Below are positions 22,843 through 25,194 of a stretch of 25,194 nucleotides of DNA, piece by piece (within the stretch, counting starts at the first letter, position 1; the number at the start of each line of letters is the position of its first letter). The position numbers were made by a program, and so were the translations under genes. The notes beneath the pieces were generated by a model. That model saw only the letters and a list, made by a program, of their open reading frames with translations. It was not told the DNA's origin and made no database searches. The DNA is from Bacteroidales bacterium UBA2295 (GTDB taxonomy: Bacteria; Bacteroidota; Bacteroidia; Bacteroidales; Tenuifilaceae). The stretch lies in NCBI GenBank assembly GCA_002345825.1, contig DDWD01000045.1:1-25194 (forward strand), given 5' to 3'.

Positions 22843-24771
22843 TTACGAAATGATTGGAAGGTTAAGGGTAACATGCAACCCTGAGCTGGGCGAGTTGCTT
22901 TCGATCGATAGGCTTGGAATTTTGCCGTAATTACGTGTGAGAAGTTGGAGTCGTTTTTTTACAATCTCCATCGAACGAGACTTGTGCTTGCTATCTCTGC
23001 TTTCGGTTGTGCTGATTCCTCTGCCATTGTCAATTACCTCAACTCTTAGCTGAGTATCCAGGTCAGTTAGTTTTATTAAAATTTCCCCATCCCCATCCAT
23101 ATCTTTTACGCCATGTTTTACTGCATTCTCAACAAATGGTTGGATGAATAGGGGAGGGATTGATATCATCTCGGTGTCAAGATTATCATTAACCTCAATG
23201 CTAAAGGTAAAGGCATTGCCCAAGCGGAGTTTTTCAAATTCAAGATAGTTAGATAGCATTGTAATTTCCTCATCGAGAGGGATTTTGTCCACCATTGAGT
23301 GTTCTAGAACAACCCGGTTAAGCTGAGCAAATTTGCCAAGGTATTCTGCCGACTTTTCGAGATTGTTGCCCAGTAGTTGTTTTTGGATACTAGCCATAAC
23401 GTTTGAAACGAAATGAGGATTCATCTGCGAGCGCGATAGCTTATGCTGGAGTTCTGTTGCTAGCACTTTAGCATTCCGTTGTCGTTGGAGGTAAATCGTT
23501 GTTATTAGCCCAAAAACGGTGACAAGTAGAACAAGAAGGGTTATTCCTATCCTTATCCTCTGCGACTTAATAATGTTTTCCTTGGAGAGCAGCTCAATCT
23601 CATTTTCCTTTTTCTTGGTTTGATACTCAATTTCGAGTGCTTGCACATTACGTTTAGCTTTGGCCGATATTATACTGTCGCGGAATGCATAGCTATTAGC
23701 AAACGCCTCAAAAGCCTTTGCGAAATTGTTTTTGGCTTTGTAGTAATCTGTTAACGCAGCTTCGATGTTTACTAAATTTTCAAGTGAATGAACTGAAAGC
23801 GCAATCTCTTTAGCTTGGCTCAAATTATTCCAAGCCGATTCTAACCTTCCTAACTGAATATCAATTTTTCCAAGGTATGCTAGGCATAGCGATTGATAGC
23901 GCTTGTTGTTGGTTTGTATATGCACTGGCAGTGCTTTTTCAAACTCCGCTTGGGCTTTACTGTACTGCCCTTTAGCAAAGTAGGCTTGTCCAAGTAGGTG
24001 GTCGGCAACAGCAATACCTTCGGTTTGGTTTGTTTCAACTTTTAACTTACGCGATAGTATGAAGTAGTTAATGGCCGAGTCGACCATATTCTGTGCTAGG
24101 TATATTTCACCAAGGCACCCGTAGTTGAACGACAGTGAGCGCTTATCATCATACTCCTTTGATGCCTCAACAGCCTGATCTATATAGTAAAGGGCTTCAG
24201 GGTAATCTTCCTGTGCAAAGTATGTTGCACCAATGGAGTTTTGTGTAAAGTAAACACCCTGGTTATCGCCCAACGCTTGCTGAACTTCCAGGGCTTTGTG
24301 AAAATACTGAAGGGCAAGGGCATTGTAATCTTGGCGTCGGTATGCCTGTCCCAGATTTGAATAGTTATAGGCCAGCTGGCTACTGTCGGCCAGTTCGGTT
24401 GCAATATCAAGCGATCGCAGATGGTAATTAATTGCTTTAGCGTAGTTGCCCTCCTGTCTCTCTCTATGCCCAAGCCTATCAAGAGCTTCCATAAGTCCAG
24501 GCTTAAAGTTTACCCTTTCGGTATGCTCAATATACTGCTCCATTAAAGGGATGAATTGATCCTTTAGGTTGCGCCTGTTTTTGCTGATGGTAACTAGTAA
24601 ATTTTTTAGCTGCTCCTGATTATCTTTTGCTTTCTGTATTTCTAAACCTATACTATCTTTTAATTGGTTTATGTCCTTAGGTTGAGCCTTAACACCATTT
24701 AGTTCAAGCAGAAGTGTAATTAAAAAACAGATTTTTAGTGATATAGATAAACGTTTGAAAAATGATTTCAC
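22843..24771 (-). CDS. TPR-containing LytS-type sensor histidine kinase
   Basis: A 642-residue membrane kinase and partner of the adjacent LytTR regulator. A signal peptide (1-29) is followed by a periplasmic region of tetratricopeptide repeats (about 95-360, e.g. YSNLGQAYRRQDYNALALQYFHKALE split at 137-162), a transmembrane helix (about 408-428) and a coiled linker. The His_kinase domain has His453 in QMNPHFVSN, then FVENAVKHG (547-555) and the ATP-lid DNGRGI (581-586). The usual family motif is NPHFLFN, so VS is a mild variant. The start is GTG at 24769-24771; the signal peptide begins right there. A CRP/FNR-type palindrome lies 68 bases upstream. The ligand is unknown. Confidence 0.93.
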   Translation of the reverse strand: MKSFFKRLSISLKICFLITLLLELNGVKAQPKDINQLKDSIGLEIQKAKDNQEQLKNLLVTISKNRRNLKDQFIPLMEQYIEHTERVNFKPGLMEALDRLGHRERQEGNYAKAINYHLRSLDIATELADSSQLAYNYSNLGQAYRRQDYNALALQYFHKALEVQQALGDNQGVYFTQNSIGATYFAQEDYPEALYYIDQAVEASKEYDDKRSLSFNYGCLGEIYLAQNMVDSAINYFILSRKLKVETNQTEGIAVADHLLGQAYFAKGQYSKAQAEFEKALPVHIQTNNKRYQSLCLAYLGKIDIQLGRLESAWNNLSQAKEIALSVHSLENLVNIEAALTDYYKAKNNFAKAFEAFANSYAFRDSIISAKAKRNVQALEIEYQTKKKENEIELLSKENIIKSQRIRIGITLLVLLVTVFGLITTIYLQRQRNAKVLATELQHKLSRSQMNPHFVSNVMASIQKQLLGNNLEKSAEYLGKFAQLNRVVLEHSMVDKIPLDEEITMLSNYLEFEKLRLGNAFTFSIEVNDNLDTEMISIPPLFIQPFVENAVKHGVKDMDGDGEILIKLTDLDTQLRVEVIDNGRGISTTESRDSKHKSRSMEIVKKRLQLLTRNYGKIPSLSIESNSPSSGLHVTLNLPIIS

Positions 24772-24839
24772 TTTTTTTAAAAATTGATTTAAGAGTTGAG
24801 TAATCAGCTACATATTGATTATAAAAGTATAACAAATAA

Positions 24840-24865
24840 TGTAACCTTTGTTACTTGCACGTAAC
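24840..24865. promoter_or_regulatory. CRP/FNR-type operator with third half-site upstream of the TPR kinase
   Basis: TGTAACCTTTGTTACT (24840-24855) agrees at 14 of 16 positions with TGTAACATTTGTTACA at 6813-6828. A third half-site GTAAC at 24861-24865 makes a second, overlapping inverted pair GTTAC-N6-GTAAC. It lies in the 132-base gap before the kinase GTG start. No exact TAnnTTTG element was found in this gap. Confidence 0.5.
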
Positions 24866-24903
24866 TATTTTGTTAATTCACTGATACGAGCCCAGCGTAG
24901 CCC

Positions 24904-25194
24904 TTAGCAATTCTCGTTTCCCCCCTTGCAAAGCACAATTTCAGTAGGGCTAATGGTTACCATATGCCCTTTTTGCGCTTCTTCGAACCAAGGCTTGATA
25001 TGATAGAGAAAACGCTCCACCTTGGCGCGTTCGTCAATTAGTTGGATAACAACGGGGTACTTGCTCGCCAATTCCCAAAATTTAATTGAGGTTGACCTGC
25101 TACTGGCACCGTAGCCCATCTCACCCTGAAATACGGTGGCTCCTCGTACTCCAAAATTCTTTGCTTCAATGGTTATGGCCTCAAATAGTGGGCT
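24904..25194 (-). CDS. DUF190 family protein, 5' end outside window
   Basis: The last 96 residues of a small protein are visible and the frame is open to the right edge. Residues AKNFGVRGATVFQGEMGYG, an S-rich segment, YPVVIQLIDERAKVERFL and the final strand MVTISPTEIVL match the DUF190 (PII-like fold) pattern. Complete DUF190 proteins are about 100-120 residues, so only a short N-terminal part is missing. Members are often encoded next to the fluoride exporter CrcB; whether crcB lies to the right cannot be seen. The gene ends 132 bases before the kinase start. Confidence 0.85.
   Translation of the reverse strand, partial: SPLFEAITIEAKNFGVRGATVFQGEMGYGASSRSTSIKFWELASKYPVVIQLIDERAKVERFLYHIKPWFEEAQKGHMVTISPTEIVLCKGGNENC

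Overview
The window reads as a chromosomal segment of a Bacteroidota organism, most likely within Bacteroidales or Marinilabiliales; the genus cannot be fixed from the sequence. Signs of this are the propeller/Y_Y_Y sensor kinase, a FISUMP-type lipoprotein, TAnnTTTG-type -7 promoter elements, weak Shine-Dalgarno signals, AT-rich intergenic DNA and a TPR/LytTR two-component pair. No rRNA, tRNA, CRISPR array, transposase or integrase was seen. No gene-free stretch exceeds 300 bases; the longest gaps are 12447-12708, 9592-9808 and 10976-11184, and each is described below.

Layout. 1-1837 (+): 3' part of a propeller-type sensor histidine kinase. 1834-5876 (-): a tight envelope/tRNA operon, mtaB > suhB-like > LpxL-like acyltransferase > GT2 glycosyltransferase. 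6008-6694 (-): an unassigned membrane-anchored protein. 6878-8723 (+): a PepSY membrane protein overlapping a small cupin. 8740-9591 (-): a four-helix membrane LytTR regulator. 9809-10975 (+): an alpha/beta-hydrolase-like protein. 11185-12446 (-): a FISUMP lipoprotein and a MORN/YwqK-repeat lipoprotein. 12709-20076 (-): lemA, four DUF3137 paralogues, a large secreted Ig-like protein and a small PPC-like anchored protein. 20218-21975 (-): a triple-repeat beta-helix lipoprotein. 22085-24771 (-): a LytTR response regulator and its TPR sensor kinase. 24904-25194 (-): the 3' part of a DUF190 gene.

The main result is a likely regulatory circuit. Three minus-strand genes for exported proteins (beta-helix lipoprotein, secreted Ig-like protein, FISUMP lipoprotein) each carry two direct copies of a 12-base box, TACRNTTTCAAA. 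The copies are spaced at exactly 21 bases and lie 71-86 bases upstream of the start codon. Two boxes 21 bases apart is the known geometry of LytTR-domain binding sites, and a LytTR two-component system is encoded next to one of the sites. I infer that this system drives the three promoters. The second of them heads the transcription unit carrying the secreted Ig-like protein, the PPC-like protein and three of the four DUF3137 proteins. In turn, the kinase promoter region and the PepSY promoter region share a near-identical 16-base CRP/FNR-type palindrome (TGTAAC-N-TTTGTTAC).

The LemA plus four DUF3137 cluster is the most unusual gene content. All four DUF3137 proteins are two-helix membrane proteins with a predicted cytoplasmic domain, and all end in the same nine residues, LNTRIWTKE. 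Together with LemA and the co-oriented exported proteins they look like a membrane-associated envelope-response module whose biochemical role is unknown.
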